NCBI RefSeq assembly: GCF_020497125.1
Contig: NC_059082.1
Location: forward strand, 25,070,965-25,134,964
DNA length: 64,000 nucleotides
From: Mauremys mutica
Taxonomy: Eukaryota; Chordata; Testudines; Geoemydidae
Reading direction: 5' to 3'
The translations under genes were made by a program, and so were the position numbers. Positions 34,701 through 47,517 of this stretch are shown here, piece by piece. The notes beneath the pieces are model-generated. The model made no database searches. It was not told where the DNA came from and saw only the letters and a list, made by a program, of their open reading frames with translations. Each line of letters begins with the position of its first letter. Position 1 is the first letter of the stretch.

Positions 34701-37542
34701 CCAACGACCGTCAAGCTTAACTCAGCTACAGCACAGACACACACTGCCAACCTTGTTTCAATGTTACCTTCTGTAATTTGCATAAATAAAATCCAAGAAT
34801 ATTCTAGCTCTTCGAGTTTAAAACAGCAATTCTTGCTGCAGCTACACTAGCTGAACCAATGTGTCTGTGCTTTCTGCAGCAGTGTATGACTACTAATATT
34901 TTTACCCATAGGTTTAGAATTACAGGAAGTTGGTAGGAATGAAGTCCCATATAACTGAGTATCAAATCTAGGATTGAATTTCCAAATAGTAACCCATGCA
35001 AGTAAACTGGTGAGGTCTGAAGTTATGAAAAAGCCAATGAACTAAGCCATTTCATACTAATAAAAGGTTAAAAAAATTAGGAGTTATTTTGGGAGTCCTA
35101 TGAAAGCTATTGGGCAATCACACTTAAATGCTGACACTTAACATGGATTAGCATTCTGTGGAATCCTATAGCGCCATATTACTTTGATTTTCATTTTGAG
35201 TGAGATGTAATTGAGTTAAATAAAGCCAGAAAATTTCTTCTTTTGTCACTCAAGGTTTCAGCCTAGCATAGAGGTTCTTTCCTAATGAATCTATTTTAGC
35301 CTTTTTCTGGTTAAAGGTGCACTGTTAGATTTTTTGCACTTTTACAACTTTTTACATTTCAAACTTAAGTGCTTAAATTGTTGGCCAGTAGTCCATGTTC
35401 TGGACTAGTATCTGGTTATTTATGAATTATAGATGCAGAATACTAAGTGTTCAACCATGCTTTTGGCATGCAATCTTTAGGTCTATACAGGTACAGATTA
35501 AAGAAATTTACCCAGTGTCTTTCTAGAGATGTACAGTATAGGTTGCATATTTAAAATGACTGCATAATCTATGGAATACAATTTACAGATGAAGACTACT
35601 CAAAAGCCAGATTGTATAAAATACTGTATGCAGACTGTATAGTAATATCATGCATTCACAGTTAACTATAGTAACAAGAATATATTACAATTGCACCTCC
35701 TTTGTAAAGTGCTTTGAGATCCATTGATGAAAAACATTATGGAAACACAATTAGACTAATCCAGGTAAAAATATACTGGTAACTTTTCCCAAAAATGTAA
35801 GACTAAAATGACAGAACTTCTCTGGATGTTTGCCACATTGACAGAAAAGGCCCTTTGCTGACACCTAGTGGGATTTCTGGAAAAAGGTAGTCTCGCTGTG
35901 AAGTGTCAGTAGTAGTAAACCTTTGGCTATGAATGTACTTTTAAACTACAGAAACTAACATACTAACATGGAGTGAATTATTGCTGCCGGTAAAGCTCAA
36001 ACAGGGGAGAACACTAGACCATTTATCCTTTCATAGGTCATACTCTTGGATAGTTTGTGCTCGATATTTACATGACCCTTGCTATATTTTTGGTTAGTGT
36101 GCACTAAAACTAACAGTTTTACCTTCTCTCCAAATAAGAGCCAGGACCAAGTTTACAGTACTTTTTGTTTGCAAGCAAGCAACAAGTTTGTTTTTTAATA
36201 CTACGCTAGGCTTCATTTAACCTCATTACCCAAATTTTGTGGTTAGAAATGCATCAACATCATAAAATAATTTAGTCACAAAAAGACTAATAAGTAAAAC
36301 AGTTCAGCTATTTCACCAAGTATCACTAATCAAAGTTACACTTGGAGAAACAACTGTTGGACTCCAAAAAGAGCCTTTTTGGTCACAGGTTCAGAAAGTT
36401 ATATAGAACCATTAAGCAATATATTTTCTTTGAGTTTCTAGTTTTGGTAGAAAAGAAAATTGTTTTTTTTTTAACTAGAACCAAAGTGACTTTATAATTT
36501 AATAGTCTGACTTGATTAATTTAGTCCAAAGGACAACAAAATTAAACGTATCATGTTACCCAAGTTTGCTATAGAAAGTTACTACCTGATAAAAAAAAAC
36601 TTAGTAATAGCAAGAAAGCAGAATTATTCACTACAAAGATAATTTTAAGCATTATTTCTCCTTCTTTACTATGAGCTATGTTAAACAAGAGATAAGCAGT
36701 CAGAGCTTTAGCAAGGAAGTAGTAGTTCTGGATTTAAGTTAAGTGTGTCCTTTCACACTAGATGTTAAGTTTCTTGAATCATGACCTTACCTGGTAATTT
36801 GTGATAATGAAATGACTTCTGATCCACTATGGCCTGGTTGACCACAGAATGATATGAGGTTTTTTTAATGCACAATTCTGGATTATTGAGATGAGGAAAG
36901 AGTTGGCAAGATACAGCAACAATCCCATTCAAATATCATCTCAACAATTTTTCACAACAGTGATGACTATGGTTCAGTGGTACTTTCCTTGCTGTATAGC
37001 TGTGTATACCATGTACAGAGCACACTAATTCTCCCACATCAAATTCTTCTACCAGGAAGTAGTAGTCTTTACCAGCCAGTATCCAGATTGTGAACAAGAA
37101 TTGCAGTAGCAAGACTTCTCATATAGTTTAACATTTATCCAGTTATGGATAGCAAAAACAGTAGTGTCTGGCCACCTGTAGGTATCTTAGCTAGTCTCTA
37201 TCAGTCCACTCAGCTACAGAAGAATCCTACTAGTGGGTACAATTGGACCTGACACAGAATCTTGTCTTCTAGCAATGATTTGAAGACCTAAGCCATATTT
37301 ACTTCTTCATATCTCCTAAGACTGCTCCACTTCATGAGCATTTCTACCATGCTTTCTTTCTAAGATCACAATGAGGAAGTTCACAAGGTAAGAGGTTGTA
37401 GCAGCCTGAACTGCCATTCTTGTGATGAAGAATTCCCATAGTCTGGTGCTGGCAGAGAATTGTGTCTTTTCTGTAAGAAATATTAGACTCCTATGCAGAC
37501 GAAGGTGCATACTGAAAAATAATCTATGAAACTTGTTGCCAG
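34701..37542. other. Region upstream of the long first exon
   Basis: AT-rich with little repeat content apart from the SINE tail at 35690-35765. Regulatory sequence for the internal promoter is plausible but none can be named. Confidence 0.4.
35690..35765 (+). repeat. SINE tail fragment
   Basis: The text tttgtaaagtgctttgagat followed by ccattgatgaaaaacattat matches the usual 3' end of MIR/CORE-type SINEs of amniotes. Confidence 0.5.
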
Positions 37543-38226
37543 TGTAACCCAGGTCTGCTTGGTGTGGCGCTCTGTTCCCCTCTAGTGGCATCTAGTCCAT
37601 CTAGAGATTGATGAGTCTGCTACAGCTTTAGCCAATAGCCATGTGGCTTTTAGCTCATGTAGTAGAGACCTATACACTAAGCTTCAGAGATCCCAGGTTT
37701 AATCCTGCCAGTTGACAACTGGGATCTATCAGCGTTACAAGCGGGGTCTCATCCAGGATATCATCCGGGAAGTCTCTGAAGTGTGGGACATGCTTCCTGA
37801 GTTAGGGGAAGTATGTAACCCATGCAAGCCTGGTGTGGTACTCTGTCCCCCTCTAGTGGCACCTAGACCATCTAGAGCAGTGGTTTTCAAACTTTTTGTA
37901 TTGGGAACCCCTTTCACACAGCAAGCCTCTGAGTGTGACCCCCCTTATAAATTAAAAATGGGAGAGAGAATGTAATTTAATGGCCACTTGGGGCTGCCAG
38001 CCCCACGGAGTTGACAGCTTGCAACCTCCATGTAACTACCTTGCGACCCCCTGAGGTGTCATGAGCCCAAGTTTGAGAATCCCTGATCTAGAGATTGATG
38101 AGTTTGTTACAGCCTTAGCTAATAACTATGTGGCTTTTAGCTCATGTGGTAGGGGCTCATGCACTAAGCTTCAAAAGCCCGAGATTTGATCCCATCCGCC
38201 AACAGCCAGGGTCTGTCAGCATTACC
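37543..38226 (+). repeat. Duplicated 196-bp unit with tRNA-like A and B boxes
   Basis: Unit 1 (37543-37738) and unit 2 (37815-38226) share gtaaccca, ggtgtgg.(a/g)ctctgt, cccctctagtggcaycta, ccatctagagattgatgagt and tggcttttagctcatgt. Unit 2 is 196 bp once the MITE at 37878-38085 and its target duplication are removed. Each unit holds a pol III A-box-like tagctcatgtggtaggg (37651, 38138) and a B-box-like ggtttaatcc or gatttgatcc (37696, 38183) about 30-45 bases apart. It looks like a tRNA-derived SINE or a satellite monomer containing one. A 76-bp spacer lies between the units. Confidence 0.65.
37878..38085. mobile_element. hAT MITE, 208 bp
   Basis: Ends CAGTGGTTTTCAAACTTTTT and AAGTTTGAGAATCCCTG are inverted. 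The flanking direct repeat ATCTAGAG lies at 37870-37877 and 38086-38093. Unit 1 of the surrounding duplication carries a single ATCTAGAG at the matching point, so the pre-insertion site is visible. Confidence 0.92.
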
Positions 38227-38369
38227 CCAGCAGCAGTTGAGAGAATATGTACGTGTTCAGCAATAGTCTCATATTTATCAAGTGTGAGAGAAGGCACTGT
38301 GATCCAGAAAAGGCAACACTGTTATTTGAACTACACTGTAGATTGAGTAATAAGATATTGTGTTTAGTT

Positions 38370-39555
38370 TTAAGCATGGATTTGTCAAGAACAAATTGTG
38401 TCAAACAAACCTGATAGATTTCTTTGACAGAGTAACAAGCCTTGTGGATGGGGGCAGGGAGGAAAAGTGGCAGATGTGGTATATCTTGACTTTAGTAAGG
38501 CTTTGATACTGTCTCGTGTGACCTTCTCATAAACTAGGGAAATACAACCTAGATAGAGCTACTGTAAGGTGGGTGCATAACTGGTTGGAAAGCCATTCCC
38601 AGAAAGTAGTTATCAGTGGTTCATAATCATGCCAGAAGGCATATCAAGTGGGGTCCCGCTGGGATCAGTTCTGGTTCTGTTCAATGTCTTCATCAATGAT
38701 TTAGATCATGGCACAGAGTACACTTATCAAATTTGCAGACAATCCCGATCTGTTAGGGGATGCAAGTGCTTTGGAGGATATGATTAAAATTCAAAATAAT
38801 TTGGACAAATTGGAGAAATGGTCTGAAGTAAATAGGATGAAATTCAAAAGGACAAATGCAAAGTACTCTACTTAGGAAGGAACAATCAGCTGCACACATA
38901 CAAAATGGGAAATGACAACCTACGAAGGAGTACTGCAAAAAGGGATGTATCACAAGCGATACATAAAGTTAACACCGTTGCAAAAAAAGCAAACATTCTG
39001 GGATGTATTAGCAGGAGTGTTGTAAACAAAGACACGAGAAGTAATTCTTCTGCTCTATTCCACACTGATTAGACCTCAACTGGAATATTGTGTCCAATTC
39101 TGGGCACCACATTTCAGGAAAGACATGGTCAAATGGGAGAAAGTCCAGAGAAGAGCAACAAAAATGACAAAGTCTAGAAAACATGACCTATGAGGGAAGA
39201 TTCTAAAAATTGGGTTTGTTTAGTCTGGGGAAGAGAAGACAGAGGGGACAGGATAACAGTTTTCAAGTACATAAAAGGTTGTCACAAGGACGAGGGAGAT
39301 AAATTGTTCTCGTTAATCTCTGAAGATAGGACAAGAAGCAATGGGCTTAAATTGCAGCAAGGGAGGTTTCCTAAACTTCCTAATAGTCAGGGTGGTTAAG
39401 CACTGGAATAAATTGCCTAGGGAGGCTGTGGAATCTTGGTCACTGGAGATTTAAGACCTGTCAGGGATGGTCTAGATAATACTTAGTCCTGCCATGAGTG
39501 CAGGGGCCTGGACTAGATGACCTCTCGAAGTCCGTTCCAGTCATATGGTTTTTTT
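38370..39555 (+). mobile_element. CR1 LINE, 3' part of ORF2 (decayed)
   Basis: Reading with frame changes: KHGFVKNKLCQTNLIDFFDR, VTSLVDGGREEKWQMW, then a 'gggatcagttctggttctgttcaatg' block (FNVF.NDLD), [18 protein letters not shown] text near 39060 and YIKGCHKDEGDKLFSLISED. It ends with GGACTAGATGACCTCTCGAA, the CR1 3' end. It starts just after the duplicated tRNA-like units. Confidence 0.9.
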
Positions 39556-40381
39556 CTCCACTTCATTAATGTCAAAAGTTCACACTCTGCCCATCTTTAT
39601 ATCATGATTTTTACTTTCATACTGTTTCCTTCCCTTTAAATACTTTCATTAGGGTAAAGTTTTCACAAGTGCTTCAGTGATTTAGACTCCTAAGTAACTT
39701 TTGAAAATGGGATACAGGTGCTTTTAGAAATTGTACCCCTAGATAACAGCCAAATCCTAGTGCCTTTTGAGCACTCCTACTATAGTTTGAATGAAAGCTG
39801 AAGCACAAGGCATGAAGTGTCATTTTATGGGATTCATTTGCCAATCTGCTGAAAGAGTTGATGCTCTTGATGGCCAGTCTCCAAGAAGGTAGATAAAAAA
39901 AACAAACAAACAGTATTTAATAGAACATTACAGAAATATTTAACTAAAATTAGCAAACATCAAATTTAGAGTTCTAAAAATAAATTTGTTTCAAGTTATA
40001 ACTTGTTTTATAACCTCAAATTTAAGCCTTAAAATTTGCTTAAATTAATACAATTTAAAAAAATATGCTGCATCAGAGTTAAAGGGTGCTTCTTTTTAAA
40101 ATATATACAAAATTGGGGAAACCCTCTATCTTTTGATATCAATTCAAACTTTCAGTTTTGGTGTTGCAGAAAAGATTTTGCCATAATTATTTTTAGTTTC
40201 AATTTACATAGTAGGTACAGAGAGAATATTTCCTTTCATTTGTACTAGTTCATTCAAAGTTAAGAAACTGATTGAGAGTTGAAAAAGCAGGAAAGCTTGT
40301 TTTCTTCTGCCTACATATATATGACTTAAAACCAGGTGGGAGAGGATAAGCTCTACAACTTCTAAGAACTTGAAGGACATG

Positions 40382-40514
40382 GGGCCAGATTTTCAAATAT
40401 ATTTAGGCACCTCAAGATGCAGATAGGTGCTTCTGAATATCTCACTAGGCACTTACAAAGGCTAGATGCCTATGTGCATCTTGAGGTGCCTAAGTACCTT
40501 AGAAAATCTGGCCC
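40382..40514. mobile_element. Near-perfect palindromic MITE, 133 bp
   Basis: The left half ggccagattttcaaatatat and taggcacctcaagatgca is mirrored by tgcatcttgaggtgcctaag and aaaatctggccc. The arms cover almost the whole length with a short loop. Flanks aggacatg and aaggtgac match weakly, so the superfamily is unsure (hAT likely). Confidence 0.75.
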
Positions 40515-41463
40515 AAGGTGACCAGAAAAAGTTAATTCATTAACTACAGTTAATACGTTGTTTAATAAGTCCATTTTGTAAATGTAAGATTTTGATAATT
40601 TTTCTTCTCTTCTGTATCCAGTATAATTATTATAATGTTTTAAAAAACCACCAATTTTTAAATGCTTTTTCTATACATTTTTAACTGAATTCCAGTTTTC
40701 ATCCAATCATAGGTTGGCACAAATCCAGAGTAAAAAGCCATCTAGTAAAGAAATATAATTTACCTTTTCAGCAAAAACATTAAAATTAAGAATTCAAATA
40801 AGTGTATGTTAAAGTTTATTTCATAAATAAATGTGTATAGATCTAGTGTATCCTCCTAGCTAGCACCAACTTTAGTTAGAAGGCTATAATATTTAGTTTC
40901 GTCAACATATTTAATCATACCAAAGAATGGGAATGAACCTTCTAGGTAAGGTATAACTGCAAAATAAGTTTAAAAATCAATGTTTCCTTCTTGCTGATTT
41001 AAATTATGATAAAAATTGCGGTTTTAATCACTGATTTAAATCAATCCACACTGATCTCGGAGAAACCTTTATCTTTACTACAGGGATTTTGGCAGTGGTA
41101 AAACAAGTATTAGATCATTTAAGAGAGAGAGTTACCATAACCAAAATTAAATTTCTACAACATTTACAACCACTCAAACGATAAAGGTAATTAAAACAGG
41201 TGAAAGACTAATCCATGAAAACGTTATGAACAAGCGGATACTATCTCTAAGACACTGGATTCCAAAATTTGTAATTTTGTACTCAATTAGAGAAAGTAGT
41301 GACTTCAAAACAAGAAAAGATGAGCTGTCAGATTTAGCCTTAAATTTGACGTTTATCAAAATTAATTTCTTCTTACAGAGCTGCCTTTTTAATACATGTC
41401 CATCTAAACTTGATTTCATGCTTGTCTTCAAGAACTGAAATATTCTAATATACAATTACCTAC

Positions 41464-41517
41464 CAAACGGTTTTCATCAAATACTTCAAAAAGAAGCCTG
41501 TGCTGCTGAGGATTAAC
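41464..41517 (-). CDS. NEDD4: NEDD4 C2-domain exon (FEVFDENRL)
   Basis: This 54-nt exon encodes VNPQQHRLLFEVFDENRL, with acceptor CCTAG (ending 41518) and donor GTAGGT (41463 downward), phase 0 at both ends. The FDENRL Asp belongs to the second Ca2+-binding loop of C2. In the C2-bearing transcript it splices over the whole long-first-exon region to the TRDDFLGQ exon at 9.3 kb, a 32-kb intron. Confidence 0.93.
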
Positions 41518-41749
41518 CTAGGAAAGAGGAAAAGATTAACACAGTTATTAGTTAGTCAAGGTATTTGGAAAGCTGTAGTATTTGTTTTTGCTAAGCAAAT
41601 ATTCTAAGCTTAAACAGGAAGTGGTAGAAAGGTCACAAATCTGGCACTATAAGGACAATTCCTTATAAAATGTTTAATTATTTCTAAATTAATTTGAACT
41701 TTTAATATGATTAGTATCAACACTGACTCAAACCTTGTGCACTTTATAG

Positions 41750-42110
41750 ATTCACAGAATTTAAAACCAGAAGGGAGCCTTAGACAACATAATCTGACCT
41801 CCTGTATTTTACAGGCCAAAATATATAACTTATTCTTGTATTGAGCCCAATAACTTGCGTTTCACTAAGAATATCCTCCAGAAAGACATCCAGTCTTGAT
41901 TTGATGACAAGGAATCAAACACTGCCCTTAGCAGTTTGTTCCAAACGTTACTATTCATCACGGTTAAAAATTGTGCCTAATTTCATTTTGTCTAGCTTCA
42001 GCCACGCATTGGTTCTTGATACCTCTTTATTGTGTTTAAAGAAAATGATTGACAGTTCTACACAATTAAGTTCAGTACAGAATATTTGAGACTGAACAGT
42101 CATTGTTCTG
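41750..42110 (-). mobile_element. CR1 3' fragment, antisense
   Basis: The plus strand shows ttcacagaatttaaaaccag, AAGGGAGCC, 'ctgacctcctgtattt' and 'catccagtcttgatttgatg', the complement of the common CR1 tail and C-terminal ORF2. It lies about 230 bases upstream (in NEDD4 direction) of the FEVFDENRL exon. Confidence 0.75.
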
Positions 42111-44882
42111 AAGAAATCATTTGACAAGTTGTTACTAAAAACTACAGAGAGCACGAAGTCAAAACAGAAAAATGCTTGAGTGGAGATGTGATACAACTCA
42201 GAAAGGCAAATGAATTGTTACAGGAATGAAGCATATTTTACATTTCACTTTATTTCACATAAGGTTGCCTGCTTTCATCCACAGCAAAACAAATGCTGCA
42301 GGAACCAAGCTGTTCAAAGAAAACTAACCTATTTGATGGAAGTGTCACAACTAAGTTTTTGAACAGAAAAAAGTGGCGTGCCACCCAGGAGTACTCTCAC
42401 CCTAGTATCTGCATAAACACCCTTGTACAAGGTAATATCCTTCCTATATGTACAAATAACCTTGTATATCTGAAATGTTTGCAACTGTCAAAGCAAAGCT
42501 AGCATTACTCTGGTTCTTTCTGAAAGATCTGCCTGTACAGATCCATATTTCTGATTATGAGCAAACCTTGGACATGCAAGCTTCGTACTTCCTAGACAGC
42601 AATGTCCATTAATGTATATTTCCCCTACACACTAATTGTCCAGATAAGATGGAAAAGTGTGCAATGAAACTATTTTCATCAGAAAATTTCAGATCACTTC
42701 TGTTGTCAAGTAGTCCGAAACGTAAGGAGGTGGGCCTGAGGAATCTTATTTTACTTTCATATTTGTTGGTGCTATAACAAAGAAAAAGAATCCTGATGCA
42801 TATGCTACGGGACCGTCCATCAGCTGTGGAAAGAGATGGACAAATATTAAAATAGTATTGGACTTCAATAGCCAAACTTCTGCCAAAATTTACCTGCTGG
42901 TTGGGTTTACTCTGTCACAAAGACACTTTGGTTCTTGAGGGCAATGATGATCATCAAGCACATGATTTTACCAAAGTGGAAGAGTAGTTTTGTGCCCAGA
43001 ACAGAACAGTGGTATTTGGAACTGTAGGAGTAATCAGCCAAAGAAAGAATTGCCAATTGCTGTAGAGAGCAATTACATGAATTTGAAGATATTTGGATCC
43101 TGGGGAAAAAAAAATAATCTTCAGATACTCAAAGAATGCTATCTAACCCTTTCTCTCCCTGTCCTTTTTACTTCTCCTTATTCGTTTAGGTCTTTATTAC
43201 TGTGACTCCCATCCTATCGTGTTATGTGTATGTAGTATTGTCTGGTCTTGCAGCTTTAACAAGTTGTAAAATTGCAGAATTCTATTGGAAATTCTGCACT
43301 GTGCACTATTTTTGGAACATATACAGTCATTAACCCTTTTGTATTTTTCATTATAAAAACAATTGAAAAAAGATTGCAAGACTGCTCTCCTTAACCTGCT
43401 GTATCACACAGCAGCTAAATCCTGTAAATACTGCATGAAGGTATTGCCATAAATCCAGGTAGCAGAGTTCTACTGCATGTCTTAAATATCTTCATAGAGA
43501 GAAGATGCTTTTGATGTGGTGCAACATGTTCATCTCCTTTTTGGTATCTGGATCCTTGCTAACTGACAGCAGTGATGGAGAGTCTTTGACAGTCTGGGCA
43601 GAAATAAGCAACCCTTAGTGTAGCATATGAAGGTAACTGATTTTCAAAATGGTTTAGTCCCATATGGTAAATAACTAAGCTTCCCAAGGTAGTGAATATC
43701 GCTTGTGGTAAAATACCGTAGGTTAGAGGATTAATTTAATTAAAATTAGAAGCCACTTTTGGGAGAAGTTTACATAGGGTCAAGGATCATCCTTACCCTA
43801 TAAGGATACAGCATAGAGTGTGTCACTGTGGGTCATCCATTAATTCCTCTATCTTGTAAACTTAACTAGCTCATTCACCACCAGGAATGCCCTCTTTTTC
43901 AATATATGGAGCTATTACCAGAATTTCTTTGCAATGTCAGTTTCAAAAGCAGCATGTCCCAGGATGGAGACTGCTCTTCAACAGGAGGTAAAACATAGAC
44001 CAAGCCCTTTAAGTAGGAGGAAAGAATACAAATGTCATGTACCAATAGAAAAACAAACTTTCAGAGATAAGAGGGAGATCCAATAGTCCAGGACAAATGG
44101 AATGGAAGACTGAAGGATTTCATCTTCACCATCTTTCCCAGATGGAGAAGCAGTTTCACTTCAGAATAAGTTTCTTGCAGAAGATTTCTTACTCTGAAGA
44201 AATTCTAAGAACTCTCTTGAAGAACAATAACACATTCATTCAGCAAGCATCGAGGCTGTCAGAATGGACCTCAAGTTGAGTGGTAGAACCTGACCTTGCT
44301 TCTGAGACAAAGAAATCTAGTAGGTTGGGCACAAGGGCTTGAAAATCCACTACTACATCCAGTAAATCAGTTTATTGGAACCGATGAGGCAAGGCTTGGG
44401 CTATGATCAAACCCTGGTTCCATCATGTCCCACTTTTTAACCAGGGGATAAAGGAGATGCACACCTTTATGAATTGGCTCTTATCAGGCAGTCATCAAGG
44501 TAGGAGGGCCATTACTACTGCTAGATTTTTTCTGGGAGCTCTCGTGTTGCTGTAGAGTGCCCAAACCAGTTAGGTCATTCCCCCACACTGAAGCAGAAGT
44601 ACTTTCGATTATTCAGGTGAAACAGCACAGAAGTAACAATGAAACTGCCATACGGGATCAGTAATGCAGTCCACTTAATCTACTGCCCTGTCCCCAGCAG
44701 GGGCTAGTACCATGTATTTCAGATAAAGGTGCAAGAAACCCTGTACTTACCAGATAACTTAACCTGCCCCCAAGTTTTCTTGCAACCATTCCCCACCATC
44801 CAATAGTTAAAATTTGGCTTCTAAATCCTGATGCTTCAAGGTATATCCCTGTCAAAATCCTATTACTATAAACTTGTATATT
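42111..44882. other. NEDD4 intron, nothing recognised
   Basis: No exon or identifiable repeat end. Short frames do not resemble proteins. Confidence 0.4.
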
Positions 44883-46580
44883 TGCTATCTATTTAAGACT
44901 ACAATTCTTTTTTGGAACACCTGCAAAGCTCTTGACCTCTGATATTCTATGGCAATTAGTTCTACAGTTTAATTTTAGATTGTAAGAAAAATTGTAAAGT
45001 TAGTTATGAATCTCCCACCTTTCAACTTAATTGATGTACCCTTGTTCTTGTGTTACAGCAAAAGGTGACCAGAAGTTCTTAGTCTACCTTTGCTGTACCC
45101 ATTCATTATTGTGTCTGCTTTTGGGTCCAAACTTAATTATCTCTGCTCCGAGTTTTTCCATTTCTTTAATTCCTCTCGATTCCATCTAATTTTGCTATGT
45201 TTGAGATGCAGCAATTAGAACTCACAATATTCTAAGCGAGGGCATACCATCGATTTATAAGGTCATTATAATTTCCATTTTGTTCTCCACCCTGATCTTT
45301 ATGCATCTTAACATTCTATTTGCTTTTTTGACTGCTGCTGCACATTGAACAAAGGTGTTCATTGTTCTAGTCACAGTGATGCTCAGGTCTTTTTTCCTTA
45401 GGCAAACTGAATTTAGTATCCATTAACATATACAAGTAATTTAAATTACTCCTTCCAATGTGCATTACTGTGCATGAAGGCACACAATTTCATTTAGCAT
45501 GAAATTCACCTCGCCTGTTTACATCTCTGAAAACTCCACTCTTTAGTCTTGACTAACCCCAAGCAGATGTGTTATCTGCAAGATATCACCAACTGCTCTC
45601 CCCTTTTCCAAAATAGAAAACCCAGACTTAAAATGGAGCCTTGTCACACCACTAACATTTTGCCATGAGGAAAACTGATAATTTATTCCAATGGTTTCCT
45701 GTCTTAACCAGTTACTGACCCTTGACTATTAATATACTTCTCACTCCATGACTACTTAGTTTCTTTAGTAATCTCTTGTAAGGGTCATCAAGAGGCCTTT
45801 TGCAGGTCCAAGTTGTGGAAGTAGAGAAAGAACTGACAGAGATTTGAAGGGGATTTCATAATCGGTCTTCTTATGTGAGCAAGAGTCAGGCTACCTGTAG
45901 CCCTAATAATGTGAGATTTGTAGAAGCAAGGATTGTGTGAGGCAAGTGGGAAAGAACTGTGAGAGAAGTTGTTGAGACCTCGTGTTTGATAAGTATGGAA
46001 TGTAGAAGCTGCGCTGGTTACTCCTAGAAAATAATGATCTTGTATGCATGCTATATTTTAGTTATCATTTCAACCAATATACCATGTACATGAGCAGGCT
46101 TACTTGTCTCAACTCTCAAGATCATTCCAAGCACTATATTTCAAAGATACAGGTGTTACAGTTGCAACCCTCCATCCTCTAGTACAGTAGTCTGTTGTAA
46201 CAAGGCTGCATATTTTTTCAAGACAGCTAATCCATTTAATTCTTAAATTATTTCAGAAGTCTTGGAGATAGGTCACAAGGTCCAGATGGCATGATGCTTA
46301 TTATGTCAATTTGTTCCAGCACCTCTTCTTTTGACACATCAATCTCTAATAGTACCTCAACAACTCTCCTGCTCTAGTGAAGACCTCACCTCAAAACAGT
46401 TTTCTCAGCAATATCCTTATCTTCCCAGATTTTTACCTTTTGGTGGTCCAGTGGGTCCACCAGCTCCCTTCTGAAATACTTACAGATACTCTTATTTGTA
46501 TTTATTTTTAGCTATTTACTCTACAATATCTGCCTTGGATCTCTTAATTTCCTTCTTACATATGGCCTCATGAAATGGTA
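44883..46580 (-). mobile_element. Older CR1/L3-like LINE, antisense
   Basis: On plus the phrases 'ccttgttcttgtgttacagc', 'aacattctatttgctttttt', 'cctgctctagtgaagacctc' and 'gtgggtccaccagctccctt' run in the order expected for a reversed CR1/L3-type ORF2. No long open frame remains. It is more diverged than the other CR1 copies. Confidence 0.65.
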
Positions 46581-47478
46581 TCCTGATGAGGATGGGGAAA
46601 GGCATGGCATGGCACAAAAATGGATTGAATACCTTTTTCTTACGGTCTACAGGACCTAATAACTTCTGTTTCTCTGCTTCCTCCCCAATCCCAATACTCA
46701 CCCAATACTTCCCACTCCCAATACTCAGCAAGCACATCTTTCTGCATTTTTCTCTAGAAACTTTACCAATATAACTCTATAAAAGTGATGACAAATTCAG
46801 TAGTTACATACTTTGTTTAAAGCTGATGGCTCAGTTATTAAGCTTATCTATCCATGTTTTTCCAGGTGTTACCACTGCTACCAGAGCAATATAAAACAAT
46901 GGATAATATGACTTAATTCAAAACAAAATATTGATAAGAGTTGCTTAATCTAATTTACTTTGAAATAGATTTATCTTTTTAAATCTTGAATTGGAGTCCA
47001 AGTTAGGAAGAGTTAAGCAGAAAATTTTTTAGTTGTTGCATGCCCTCTAGAGGCTGGTTTGGTGCATGTAAAAAAGATTAATAAGCCCTTTAAGAAAAAG
47101 TTAAATGTTAGATCTATTCCCCACCAAAAGTAATGCAGCTGCAGAACTACATAATTAGGAAGAGCAGTCTATTCAGAATAATGTTTCAGAATATTAAAAT
47201 TTCTTCAACTGAAAATCAGTACTTAATAACCCACCTCAAATAGATACATCAGAAACAGACTAACTGGTTCTGTACATAATTCCGTGCTATTTTTCTCATT
47301 CTGTAAATTTCTACCCAACCACGAGGAAAATTCAGTACAAGATGGTATTTTGCAATACAACACAGCAAGTTGTGAACGTATTTGTTTTAGTAGTATTAAG
47401 TGCATATTGGTAACAAATATCTTGCATATTACATGAAAGAATGTAAAAATATGTAATCAAACTAATAAAGGCACTTAC

Positions 47479-47517
47479 TCTAAACAAGAACTCTTCATTC
47501 CACTTTGGATTCAAGGT
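47479..47517 (-). CDS. NEDD4: NEDD4 C2-domain micro-exon (LNPKWNEEF)
   Basis: This 39-nt exon encodes TLNPKWNEEFLFR between a CTGTAG acceptor and a strong GTAAGT donor, in phase 0 at both ends. NPKWNEEF is a hallmark of C2 domains of the NEDD4 family. The methionine-started open frame seen here simply runs from intron into exon and is not itself a gene. Confidence 0.92.

Noticed and set aside
38138..38193. Possible functional tRNA gene
   Set aside because: A and B boxes are recognisable, but acceptor and anticodon stems do not pair; treated as a tRNA-like repeat.
42111..44882. Old endogenous retrovirus
   Set aside because: No LTR pair, primer-binding site or gag/pol motif was found; several short frames are chance.
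47332..47478. Frame continuing from LNPKWNEEFLFR into VSAFISLITYFY
   Set aside because: Only the first part is exon; the hydrophobic tail is intron translated past the GTAAGT donor, not a membrane segment.
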